DNA from: Virgibacillus proomii
GTDB lineage: Bacteria; Bacillota; Bacilli; Bacillales; Amphibacillaceae
Assembly: GCF_018916875.1 (NCBI RefSeq)
Contig: NZ_JAHLNO010000019.1
Span: forward strand, 186,001 to 250,000
Direction of reading: 5' to 3'
Length of the DNA: 64,000 bases
Within the stretch, counting starts at the first letter, position 1; the number at the start of each line of letters is the position of its first letter. Both the position numbers and the translations under genes were made by a program. This document shows positions 56,320 to 64,000 of the stretch, in pieces. Under the pieces are notes generated by a model. That model was not told the DNA's origin and ran no database searches. It worked only from the letters and a program-made list of their open reading frames with translations.

Positions 56320-56410
56320 ATACTATAGAAAAGTATAAAACTTTATGGTTTATAGTATAAGAAAAACGATAGCTTTCGCTAAAGACTTGGCGACAAACCA
56401 AGTTTTTCTA
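56320..56410. repeat. Hairpin repeat family B, copy 4
   Basis: TACTATAGAAAAGTATAAAAC, then TTTATAGTATAAGAAAAACG and ACTTGGCGACAAACCAAGTT. It sits 57 bases before the ylmA-like gene. Confidence 0.75.
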
Positions 56411-56467
56411 ATAAATTTTTAGTATAATAAGAGATAAAATCTACGACAGAAGAATGGGGGAGGACGA

Positions 56468-57253
56468 TTGACAACTGTAATTAAAATAAAAAATGTTTTA
56501 TGGAAAAGAGATGGAGAGGTTTTGTTAAATAATATAAATTGGCAAGTAAATAAGGGAGAGCATTGGGCAATACTCGGATTGAATGGTTCTGGAAAAACAA
56601 CGTTACTAAATATGGTAAATGGTTATATTTGGCCGACTACTGGCAAAATCACTGTCTTAGGAAATATGTTCGGAAAAACGGATTTACGTAATCTGCGAAA
56701 GAGAATAGGTTGGGTAAGCTCATCATTACAAGAGAAAATAAAAGGAACGAATACGGCCGAAGCTATCATCCTTAGCGGTAAACATGCTTCTATTGGTTTA
56801 TATGAGCAACCGGAGAAAACAGATGTTGAGTTTGCTTACCAATTAATGAAAAAACTAGGTATTGAATATTTGCAAAACCGACCTTACCAAACCGTTTCAC
56901 AAGGAGAAAAACAGAGAATTTTAGTAGCACGTGGGCTGATGGCAAAACCAGATTTATTAATTTTAGATGAACCGACAAACGGACTCGATTTCCTAGCACG
57001 TGAAGAACTCCTAAGTTTCATTAATCAATTAGCTAAACAGCATGATGCACCAACAATTATATTTGTAACGCATCATATTGAGGAAGTTCTACCAGTGTTT
57101 TCACATGTACTTCTGCTTCGAGATGGGACAATCTTTCAAAAAGGGCTCACCAATGAGATTACTTCTAGTGCAGTTTTATCTGAATTCTATCAAATACCTG
57201 TTGAAGTTACTAAAAAGAGCGAACGAACATGGATTTCTTTAAGGAGACAATAA
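56468..57253 (+). CDS. ylmA: ABC transporter ATP-binding protein (YlmA-like)
   Basis: A 261 aa ABC ATPase. Walker A 'GLNGSGKTTLLNMV', signature 'TVSQGEKQRILVARGL', Walker B 'DLLILDEPTNGLD', H-loop 'FVTHHIEEV'. The order and 'GEHWAILGLNGSGKT' match the YlmA/ModF-like ATPases that lack a linked permease. Start is TTG 56468 after GGGGGAGGAC. No membrane component is adjacent, and the role is unknown. Confidence 0.82.
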   Translation: MTTVIKIKNVLWKRDGEVLLNNINWQVNKGEHWAILGLNGSGKTTLLNMVNGYIWPTTGKITVLGNMFGKTDLRNLRKRIGWVSSSLQEKIKGTNTAEAIILSGKHASIGLYEQPEKTDVEFAYQLMKKLGIEYLQNRPYQTVSQGEKQRILVARGLMAKPDLLILDEPTNGLDFLAREELLSFINQLAKQHDAPTIIFVTHHIEEVLPVFSHVLLLRDGTIFQKGLTNEITSSAVLSEFYQIPVEVTKKSERTWISLRRQ

Positions 57254-57322
57254 GTAAAGTGAGTAAAATAATCAAAACCTTTTTTTCTTTTCCAAAACAA
57301 GAGGCAAAACTCTTTTAACATG

Positions 57323-57373
57323 AATAAACCGCATGAAATCTAATTTAAAAATCTGATTTCATGCGGCTTTATT
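57323..57373. terminator. Bidirectional terminator after the ylmA-like gene
   Basis: CCGCATGAAATC and GATTTCATGCGG form a perfect 12-base stem flanked by AATAAA and CTTTATT, so it can act on both strands (ylmA-like and feoB transcripts). Confidence 0.8.
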
Positions 57374-57375
57374 GG

Positions 57376-57468
57376 TATACTATAGGTAGGTATAAAACTT
57401 TATGGTTTATAGTATAAGAAAAACTATAGCGTTCGCCATAAAACTTGGCGACAAGCCAAGTTTTTCTA
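57376..57468. repeat. Hairpin repeat family B, copy 5
   Basis: A clean copy: TATACTATAGGTAGG, TTTATAGTATAAGAAAAACT, AAACTTGGCGACAAGCCAAG then TTTTTCT. It lies between the terminator and the end of feoB. Confidence 0.8.
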
Positions 57469-57512
57469 ATGTTTTAACTTTGGCAATTAATTTTCAAATC
57501 ATATCCACCTCT

Positions 57513-58904
57513 TTATACCCAGCCAAAACCTCTTACGATTTGAGCAATTGTAAAAGTTACTATAACAGCGATTGCTGTCGGAAGAGCAAAGGAAACAAAT
57601 GTCCATTTTGCGCTTTTTGTTTCTTTCCAAATATTTAGCATCGTTGTTCCACAAGGATAATGTAGAAGCGAGAACAGCATCATGTTTAGTGCAGTTAACC
57701 ACGTCCAGCCATGGTCAAGAAAGATTTGTTTTAAATCACTTAAGTTATCTACTTCAATCATAGATCCTGTGGCGAGGTATCCCATTAACAGAATTGGTAG
57801 GACAATTTCATTTGCTGGAAGCCCTAAAATAAAGGCTGTTAAAATAAAACCGTCTAACCCTATCGCATGAGCGAAAGGATCTAAAAAGCCGGCAAAATGC
57901 TCCAGTACACTTTGATCACCAACAAAGATATTTGCCAAAATCCATGTGATGATCGAGGCTGGTGCGGCAACAATAACAGCTCTTTTTAAAACAAACCATG
58001 ATTTATCTAATGTAGCCCGAACAATCGTGTTCCATATTTTCGGTTTTCTATAAGGTGGTAATTCCAGTGTGTAATGAGATGGCACACCTCGCAATAGCGT
58101 TTTAGACAATGACCAAGAAACAAAAATAGTCATTACAATACCGAACAATACAATCCCAACAACAACAGCTGCTGATACGAAGGTACTCATCCCTCCTGAA
58201 AAGCCGGCAGCCATAAATAACCCAGCAAGTAAAATTAATAATGGCCAACGACCATTACAAGGCACAAAATTATTCGTTAAAATAGCTATCATACGTTCCC
58301 TTGGCGACTCTATGATTCTCGATGACATGACCGCAGCTGCATTACAGCCAAATCCCATCGCCATGGTTAGGGATTGCTTTCCATGAGCCCCTGATTTTTT
58401 AAATACTCGGTCCAAATTAAAAGCAACTCTTGGTAAGTAACCAAAGTTCTCAAGTAATGCGAACATTGGGAAGAAAATTGCCATCGGAGGTAACATGACA
58501 CTCACAACCCATGATGTTCCTCGATAAAATCCTTCAACTAAAACTCCGTATAGCCAGTCAGGAGCGTGTACCAATTGAAAAAAAGCAGTAAGCCAACCTT
58601 CAACAACGGAAAAGGTTTTGGTGATGACAATTCCTGGATAGTTTGCTCCTACAATCGTTAAATAAATGACAACACCGAGTAACATAAGCATAATTGGGAA
58701 ACCGTATATGCGTGATGTTAGGATTTTATCCAAGTTTTCATCAAGCCAAGATACTTTTTTCTTCGTATATTGAACCGATTTATTCGTAAGAGTTTGTGAA
58801 GTTTGATAGATTCTAGAAACGATATGATCTCTCATTTCATGGGAAGTATTGTCACCATATTGTTTAAAAAGCTGGTCAAGTTGATGTTCTGCATTATGCG
58901 CCAT
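57513..58904 (-). CDS. feoB: FeoB membrane domain as a separate protein
   Basis: A 463 aa protein holding the membrane half of FeoB. It has the two 'Gate' domains with conserved cysteines, 'MGFGCNAAAVMSSRIIESPR' and 'LTNNFVPCNGRWPLLILLAG' in the first, and 'FILGLPANEIVLPILLMGYL' and 'SLLHYPCGTTMLNIWKETKS' in the second. It forms the Fe2+ pore. ATG 58904 follows AAGGGAGGG inside the GTPase gene and overlaps its stop by 11 bases, so the split is organised rather than a simple frameshift. Confidence 0.92.
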   Translation of the reverse strand: MAHNAEHQLDQLFKQYGDNTSHEMRDHIVSRIYQTSQTLTNKSVQYTKKKVSWLDENLDKILTSRIYGFPIMLMLLGVVIYLTIVGANYPGIVITKTFSVVEGWLTAFFQLVHAPDWLYGVLVEGFYRGTSWVVSVMLPPMAIFFPMFALLENFGYLPRVAFNLDRVFKKSGAHGKQSLTMAMGFGCNAAAVMSSRIIESPRERMIAILTNNFVPCNGRWPLLILLAGLFMAAGFSGGMSTFVSAAVVVGIVLFGIVMTIFVSWSLSKTLLRGVPSHYTLELPPYRKPKIWNTIVRATLDKSWFVLKRAVIVAAPASIITWILANIFVGDQSVLEHFAGFLDPFAHAIGLDGFILTAFILGLPANEIVLPILLMGYLATGSMIEVDNLSDLKQIFLDHGWTWLTALNMMLFSLLHYPCGTTMLNIWKETKSAKWTFVSFALPTAIAVIVTFTIAQIVRGFGWV

Positions 58905-59625
58905 GACAGCACCCTCCCTTCATTGGCTCATGTTTTAAACTTGTAAACTCTGGATTACTAATATATGCTTTTAAAGCTTCCAGTAATTTAGTATCTCCAT
59001 CTAACAAACGTAATGCTACCCACCTTGAGGGTAAAGCATCTCCAACAATTTGCTTAATCTGTGGTTCTAATTCTTTAATTTGTTTTTCAACCATAGAATT
59101 ATATTTAATTTTATATGGATTCGTATGAATTTTTCCTTCAATCATCTGATCAATGGTTTTCAACAGTTGAATAATACCTATTTTTTCTCGTGCTGATATC
59201 AATATAACGGGGATACCGAGCTGTCTCGATAACTCTTCTTTATCTATCGTTATACCTTTATTCCTTGCTTCATCAATAAGGTTCACACATAGGATTGCTT
59301 GATCTGTCATTTCTAATACTTGCAATGCTAAATTCAAATTTCTTGCTAACGATGTAGCATCGACAACGACTACTGTAATATCCGGCTGTTCAAAAATAAT
59401 GTAGTCTCTGGCAACCTCTTCATCGGCTGAGTTTGAATAGAGTGAATAAGTTCCAGGCAAATCAATTACTTTATATATATGCTTATCTGTTTTTAACTCG
59501 CCTTCTGCAAGCATAACGGTTTTACCAGGCCAGTTTCCGGTATGCTGCCTTAAGCCTGTCAGTAAATTAAAAAGTGTACTTTTCCCTGTATTAGGATTTC
59601 CCGCTAAAGCAATTGTATGACTCAT
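58894..59625 (-). CDS. feoB: FeoB GTPase domain as a separate protein
   Basis: A 243 aa protein with only the cytosolic half of FeoB. G1 'GNPNTGKST' (9-17), G3 'DLPGTYSL' (55-62), G4 'NLID' (115-118) and the following helical GDI domain. It ends 'MKGGCCHGA', a cysteine-bearing tail. It should gate the membrane half encoded by the next, overlapping gene. One base separates it from feoA. Confidence 0.93.
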   Translation of the reverse strand: MSHTIALAGNPNTGKSTLFNLLTGLRQHTGNWPGKTVMLAEGELKTDKHIYKVIDLPGTYSLYSNSADEEVARDYIIFEQPDITVVVVDATSLARNLNLALQVLEMTDQAILCVNLIDEARNKGITIDKEELSRQLGIPVILISAREKIGIIQLLKTIDQMIEGKIHTNPYKIKYNSMVEKQIKELEPQIKQIVGDALPSRWVALRLLDGDTKLLEALKAYISNPEFTSLKHEPMKGGCCHGA

Positions 59626-59626
59626 T

Positions 59627-59878
59627 TTATATCACCTCTTTCAGTACTTTTTTTCCATAAATTAATGAACTTTCTTCTTTTCTTAAGGCAATCGTCGTAT
59701 TGAATACTTTAAATGCGATAGGATCTCCTAAGGGACTTTTTTGCATCACTTCAATAACTGCACCTGGTACGAACCCTAAATCAAGCAGCCTCCTTCGCAT
59801 AATATCTTTTACTTGTATAGAAGTTATTTCTAGTTTGTCTCCAATTTGAAATTGATAAATTGGCTTATCTTCAATCAT
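59627..59878 (-). CDS. feoA: Ferrous iron transport protein A
   Basis: An 83 aa SH3-like FeoA protein: 'QVKDIMRRRLLDLGFVPGAV' and 'DPIAFKVFNTTIALRKEE' are family segments. ATG 59878 is eight bases after AAGGAG; ATG 59887 touches that site, and 59932 would add an unrelated leader. First gene of feoA-feoB(G)-feoB(M). An element copy begins 69 bases upstream, so the promoter must be in or beyond it. Confidence 0.9.
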   Translation of the reverse strand: MIEDKPIYQFQIGDKLEITSIQVKDIMRRRLLDLGFVPGAVIEVMQKSPLGDPIAFKVFNTTIALRKEESSLIYGKKVLKEVI

Positions 59879-59946
59879 TTCTGACATCTCCTTTGGTCTA
59901 TAGGCAAACAGTTGGTCTAAGGCAACATTCATATATAGAATTATAT

Positions 59947-60126
59947 TTTATCCCGCATGTAAGGTGCCGTAAGACCCCCACTTCAAGACCTGAATTGATA
60001 CAAAAGGTTTTAAGTGGGAGAAAACGGCACCTAAATGCCCGATTCGTTCAAGGGCCTTTAGGTCATACCCTTGCGGTACTAACATTCCGTGTAAAAAGCA
60101 TTCCACGGAATAAAGTTTCACTTTAT
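59947..60126. repeat. TTTAT hairpin element upstream of feoA
   Basis: A full 180-base copy: TTTATCCCGCATGTAAGG to GTTTCACTTTAT. Right palindrome CATTCCGTG with CACGGAAT (one pair lost). It occupies the expected promoter region of the leftward feo operon. Confidence 0.88.
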
Positions 60127-60402
60127 GTAACGTATGAAAGGTTGGGTAAAACGTTCAATTGTTTCCTTTCTAAATATATTATGATTATAACTCAAAAAGT
60201 TTGCCTGGAGCAACTAAAATACAAGTAAAATTAATGGCAGTTTTTTACGAGATATCGAAATCAATTAACTCATTGGAGTCGGTTTAAGCTGTTTTTTTTC
60301 CTTATACAGAATGGCAATCCCATTACTTATTACAGAAATATCAATTGAATACTATATTATTATAAAAATAGAATAAGCTACTCTATGTATGGAGGCTACA
60401 AT

Positions 60403-60726
60403 GTGAAAAAATTAAAATAGGTGTATATTGTTTTCCTTGACCGATTTCCTTATTTATTACAGATGGTTTTAAACGTATCAGTTATTTTTCTTGCCATTAT
60501 TCTTTCATTTCTTCTCCTAAAAGAATTAGTGGCATTTGCTAGTATTTTGTTGGCAAAAGGAACGGCAGATTATCAACTGTTTTTAGCAAATATTTTAATC
60601 TTCTTTTTGTATTTTCAATTTGTAGCAATGATTATAAAGTATTTTAAAGAAAACTATCATTTTCCTCTCCGTTATTTTTTGTATATTGGAATAACGGCAA
60701 TGATACGATTGATCATTTTGTTATGA
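60403..60726 (+). pseudogene. PsiE-like membrane protein with an early stop
   Basis: A GTG start at 60403, six bases after GGAGGC, is followed by an in-frame TAG at codon 6 (60418-60420). The same frame then stays open from GTG 60421 for 101 codons with three or four membrane helices ('VIFLAIILSFLLLKELVAFA', 'LFLANILIFFLYFQFVAMII', 'YFLYIGITAMIRLIIL'), the layout of phosphate-starvation-inducible PsiE proteins. Either the gene is dead or translation restarts at the GTG after the stop, which has no ribosome site. Confidence 0.65.
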
Positions 60727-61179
60727 ATAGGGTTAAATAATAATTGGAGGTGGTTATAAATTTAGATTAGTTTAAAAAATTTTTAAAATGCAAATAAATT
60801 TCTGTGGATAATTATTTTTTAATACTATAAAACGTAGTATCAAAGAAGCATGTATTACTGATTGAAAAAACGAGTAAGTAAATAAAACCACTCATGTTCA
60901 AGACTACAGTATTTAAATATATAGAATATATAAAATTATTCACGTCGCATTATATTAAAACAATTGTTGTGTGAAAACAGCATTTCCAGTTCTCGTTTAT
61001 GACTGAAGAATTGTCGTAAAGAACCCCCTAAACTAAAGTGCCAGTCACCTTGTGAGTTTCAAGGGAATTTGAAGCGACTGGCTGACTGAAGGGGCAGGGG
61101 GAAGGTTCAAGGCAAAAAGGAAACGGCTTTTTCTGAGTAATAAATGGTATGTTGCTCAATTCATGACATGTGTCTCTCT
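60727..61179. other. Gene-less stretch
   Basis: AT-rich to about 60990, then a GC-richer part (61020-61130) with an imperfect CCAGTCAC/GCGACTGG inverted repeat. No gene found. It ends at an element copy. Confidence 0.4.
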
Positions 61180-61364
61180 TTTATCTCGCATGTAAGGTGC
61201 CGTAAGCCTCCCACTTCAAGAGCCTGAGTTGGTACAAAAGGATCTAAGTGGTAGAAAACGACCTAAATGCCTGATTCGTTCAAAGGCATTTAGGTCATAC
61301 CCTTCTAGGTACTCATTCAGTAGGAGATGGAAGAAAACTCCTACTGAAAGAAGTTTCACTTTAT
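61180..61364. repeat. TTTAT hairpin element, copy at 61.2 kb
   Basis: A full 185-base copy: TTTATCTCGCATGTAAGG to GAAGTTTCACTTTAT, with right palindrome ATTCAGTAGGAG and CTCCTACTGAA. It abuts the end of the membrane-protein gene at 61377. Confidence 0.88.
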
Positions 61365-61376
61365 CTGGTTATTGGT

Positions 61377-61877
61377 TTATATATTATTTAATTTACCAAC
61401 TAAAATAATAAGGGTAAGAGAAAGAACGATAGAAATTGAACTGTAAAATAATACCTTTTCTCTATTATGTGTGTTTAATAACTTTCTAAAAAACGATTCA
61501 ATCATTAAAATTAAAACAAAAGTAATGGGATAACCCATAATAAATGTTAAAGATCTAGTCATTGTAGGATTTGTGTTAAGATTATTAAAAATAAATAATA
61601 TGAGAACAGAAAGAATTAATAAAGCAAATGTTCCTATTAATAATGTGAAGAACGGTTTTTTCCAAATTCCATCCTCTAAAAAAGACGGAAACTTACTAAT
61701 TATAATAGTTAATATAATATATATTGTCATTGATATAATTAAAGTTGCGGTAATAAATAACAAATTGTTATAAATCTGGTTATTGATCTCAATTTTATTA
61801 GATAAAAAAATAAAGGTTATTTGTAAACATATTAAAATGATCAACCAAACTAATTTTTTTTGAAATTTCTTATGCAA
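61377..61877 (-). CDS. Hypothetical membrane protein
   Basis: A 166 aa protein with about five predicted membrane helices (near 10-27, 38-62, 75-98, 110-128, 143-163) and a basic N-terminus. TTG 61877 is the likely start because AAAGGGGAGA lies six bases upstream. I do not recognise a family. The gene is on its own and very AT-rich, next to other AT-rich genes of unknown role. Confidence 0.6.
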   Translation of the reverse strand: MHKKFQKKLVWLIILICLQITFIFLSNKIEINNQIYNNLLFITATLIISMTIYIILTIIISKFPSFLEDGIWKKPFFTLLIGTFALLILSVLILFIFNNLNTNPTMTRSLTFIMGYPITFVLILMIESFFRKLLNTHNREKVLFYSSISIVLSLTLIILVGKLNNI

Positions 61878-62079
61878 GTTTATCTCCCCTTTTTATTTAA
61901 TGGTATTGTACCCAAATTAAGCATATAACCTTTTTGGGTACATACCTTACTATACTATATTATTTTGAATTATCTATAATAATTTAAAAATTAAATCGGC
62001 AAAATATTTCCATTTATATAATATGAATTCAAGGAGAATGAAAGGGGTTTCTTATACATTCATAAGGGGAGTGATTTTT

Positions 62080-62650
62080 TTGTTTAAAAAAGGTTCGTCT
62101 TAGTTTTGTGTTTTTCTTTTATCTTTTTGTTTTCTCAGTTGGATGTTACTACTGTAGATGCTGCTGCTAAAAATGTTAAGAAAGAAGATTTACAAAAGAC
62201 TGCTGATTTCGAACCTGATTTTGAGAGTGAATTTAAGAAGTTTGATTCATACTTAAGAGATGGAATTGAACTCAAGAAGAAAGAAAAGAATGGTGAAAAT
62301 GTTGTTACACCACAATTTAATAAAGTTCGATACAGGTTTTTACAATTGTTAAATTAGCAAAAGGGCAATCTAATTTAAAAACAAATGGAAAAAAGATTAT
62401 GGCCAGTGGTTCAACTAAGGGATTAAAATTAACTACAGTTACTTCAGCGACAAATTCCATTAAGAATATGACTACAAACAAAATCGCAAAAGGAAAGAAA
62501 AAAATAGCTATAGGAAAACGTACAGCTAAATCAAGTTCAAGTTTAAAAGCCACAAAAAAACGAAACGGAAACAATTCTTTAACAATACACACTGCTACTA
62601 ATCAAGGGGTATTATATAAAAGGACTACTTCGACTTTTTCAATCTATTAA
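62080..62650 (+). pseudogene. Exported protein, frameshifted twice
   Basis: A TTG at 62080 (after AAGGGGAGTG) starts 'MFKK', and one extra A in the run at 62086-62091 would join it to a clear signal peptide 'FVLVLCFSFIFLFSQL' and then 'DAAAKNVKKEDLQKTADFEP'. A second shift near 62335 leads to a lysine-, serine- and threonine-rich tail ('GKRTAKSSSSLKATKKRNGN') up to 62650. No family recognised. It is either a decayed secreted protein or intact with sequencing errors. Confidence 0.5.
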
Positions 62651-62744
62651 AATTTTAACATTGGATTTTGAAATAGTATATATTATTTTAGTTAACTAAT
62701 ATATTTATGAAATTCCTTTTTCCAATTAATTAAAAGGAGAGTTT

Positions 62745-63742
62745 ATGAAACAATTATTAATTATAATGTCATTTTCTTTTTTTCTAGTAAGTTGTAGTAT
62801 AAAAGATTTAGAAGAAAATGAAAGTGTTGTTATAGATAAAGAACAAAAAAATATATTTCAGGTGACGGAAGAGTTTGCTTATTTAGAGGCTTCATCTGAG
62901 GTAGTAGATAATTCAAGTGATTTTGATTTTGCTGTTGTATTTGAACCTGATGAAAAACAAGAAGAAGAATATAACGGAATGCAAGATGATTTCACTTATA
63001 TTAAGTTAGATGAAGAAGATGAGTATGTAAAAGGTACAGTAATTGTAGAAAATAAAACAAAAGAAGCTGTTAAGTTGGAAAATATATTTTTTCAAGGGAA
63101 TGATAAACAGGATATTTTCTTGGAAGGTAAAATTTATAATGAGGTTCACACAATTACTCCTCCAAATAAAACTACTAAATTAAAGGTTGAAATTCCTTTT
63201 AATATAGAAAAGGATAAGGAAATTAGTTTCTTTCCAAAAAAAGAAGATGAGTTAAACACTAATTTATTAAGGTTTTTTGTAACAAATGAAGCAGAAGGAT
63301 ATAATAAAAAGCATGTAAAAACCGAGACCTTTAATATTAAAGAGGAAGATTATGAGAAGTATGATTTATTACCTACTATTGATATTTTAAATAATGATGA
63401 AAACCTAATAGATATTGATAGTGGTGACAATGATTTTAGTAAAATTAGGATCAATAAGACTTTATATGATATTAATTTAGACATAGTAATTTTAAATTCA
63501 AAAGGAGAAAAAATCTTAATGAAAATGATATTTTTGTTAAGGAGAAACATGAAAAAATAATTTCATTACCTAAGAATGTTGTAGCTGAAATTAAAAAAGA
63601 TGAAAGTTATTTAATCTATTTTAATAATAGATCAGAAGAAATTTTATATGATTTTATAGCTGCGGATGAGAAAATCAAACCATATCCTACAAGTTATCAA
63701 TCTATTATTGAATTAAATAATAAACCGTCTAAAAATAAGTGA
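62745..63742 (+). CDS. Putative lipoprotein, frameshifted near its end
   Basis: Open from ATG 62745 (AAAGGAGAG site) to 63560, 271 codons: lipoprotein signal with lipobox LVSC (Cys17), then an acidic protein with a beta-rich middle 'VKGTVIVENKTKEAVKLENI', typical of cell-surface immunoglobulin-like lipoproteins. At the A run 63508-63513 one more A would switch to a frame that continues 'EKHEKIISLPKNVVAEIKKD' and 'LIYFNNRSEEILYDFIAADE' to a stop at 63742, giving about 332 aa. Family unknown. Confidence 0.6.
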
Positions 63743-63778
63743 TTATTTTTGGGGTAAATAAATGAATGCTATTTACTC

Positions 63779-63808
63779 GAGTACTAAGATCTCTAGTGCT
63801 CATTTTTT
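63779..63808 (+). terminator. Terminator after the lipoprotein gene
   Basis: GAGTACTA pairs with TAGTGCTC (one G-T wobble) across a 7-base loop, followed by TTTTTT. Confidence 0.75.
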
Positions 63809-63848
63809 GTTTCCTTTTGAAAAAAGAAAGGTCTTTCCTATAGTGGAA

Positions 63849-63879
63849 AAAAGGATTGGTACAAAAGCCAATCCTTTTT
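63849..63879. terminator. Terminator for the leftward gene at the window end
   Basis: AAAAGGATTGG and CCAATCCTTTT form a perfect stem with an 8-base loop and A/T runs on both sides, so it can act in both directions. Confidence 0.75.
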
Positions 63880-64000
63880 AATTAGTCTTATCTTTATCGT
63901 GGTGTTTTAAAGCCAACCTTGTGGAATAGTACACAACGATACCAATAACAAGTAGGTTAATAATCCATCCGAAGAGTCCAAACCCTGCGAAAAAAGGTCC
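63878..64000 (-). CDS. Small membrane protein, C-terminal part only
   Basis: A minus-strand frame enters from beyond the window and ends at 63878. Its last 40 residues include a hydrophobic helix 'GWIINLLVIGIVVYYSTRLA' and a charged tail 'LKHHDKDKTN'. The start and family are not visible. Confidence 0.55.
   Translation of the reverse strand, partial: GPFFAGFGLFGWIINLLVIGIVVYYSTRLALKHHDKDKTN

Noticed and set aside
58894-58904. FeoB split caused by a simple frameshift
   Set aside because: The second half has its own AAGGGAGGG site and ATG at the junction, and no single indel gives a natural fusion.
59860-60228. A 122-codon plus-strand frame over the feoA start and element
   Set aside because: It is antisense to feoA and reads through the hairpin element; no ribosome site or family match.

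Overview
The window looks like the chromosome of a low-GC Gram-positive bacterium of the Bacillaceae, probably close to Virgibacillus or Oceanobacillus. The grounds are AT-rich DNA, strong AGGAGG-type ribosome sites with occasional TTG and GTG starts, catabolite-repression (cre-like) sites, PyrR and TPP leader controls, a SCO-type lipoprotein and PucR/DeoR/LacI regulators. The species call is an inference from gene content only.

Layout. 0.1-1.9 kb: a DMT permease and an M29-like aminopeptidase. 2.1-5 kb: a pseudouridine breakdown operon (psuG-psuK) with its LacI regulator. 5.2-10.8 kb: a DcuS/CitA-type two-component system and the tripartite tricarboxylate transporter tctCBA. 10.8-15.1 kb: a graveyard of IS256, IS4 and IS3 remnants, a broken HEIGH metalloprotease and a GntR stub. 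15.2-18 kb: codB-codA behind a PyrR attenuator. 18.6-22.6 kb: a DeoR-controlled galactitol-type PTS with lacA-lacB. 23.2-24.3 kb: an acyl-CoA dehydrogenase-like flavoprotein. 25.5-36.8 kb: a PucR regulator and a seven-gene operon built around the FdrA/DUF1116/DUF2877 oxamate carbamoyltransferase and carbamate kinase, with two purine-type permeases and a cysteine hydrolase. 37.2-45 kb: L-fucose catabolism (DeoR, fucI, RhaB-like kinase, MFS porter, fucU, fucA) with a decayed fucO. 45.5-51 kb: SCO lipoprotein, HAD phosphatase, acetamidase/formamidase, DinB-like protein and many repeats. 51.3-55.9 kb: a TPP-riboswitch thiazole operon (tenI-thiO*-thiS-thiG-thiF). 56.5-59.9 kb: a YlmA-like ATPase and feoA with feoB split into two genes. 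60.4-64 kb: a nonsense-broken PsiE-like gene, a membrane protein, two frameshifted exported proteins and the end of a small membrane gene.

The most unusual content is not a gene. A family of hairpin elements, each flanked by TTTAT, occurs at least a dozen times. Its two palindromes change sequence between copies while keeping their pairing. One copy has landed inside thiO and left a TTTAT duplication. Several copies carry internal tandem arrays (60-61 bp or 42 bp units) between the same termini. Two further hairpin repeat families are interspersed with it. The elements have no inverted terminal repeats, so they most resemble palindrome-ended non-autonomous elements mobilised by an IS200/IS605-type or REP-type Y1 transposase acting in trans. 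That is an inference.

Gene decay is frequent: thiO, fucO, the IS transposases, the HEIGH protease, the PsiE-like gene, and three genes whose frames are each one A short in a poly-A run. The poly-A cases could be slippage, phase variation or sequencing error, and cannot be told apart from one sequence.
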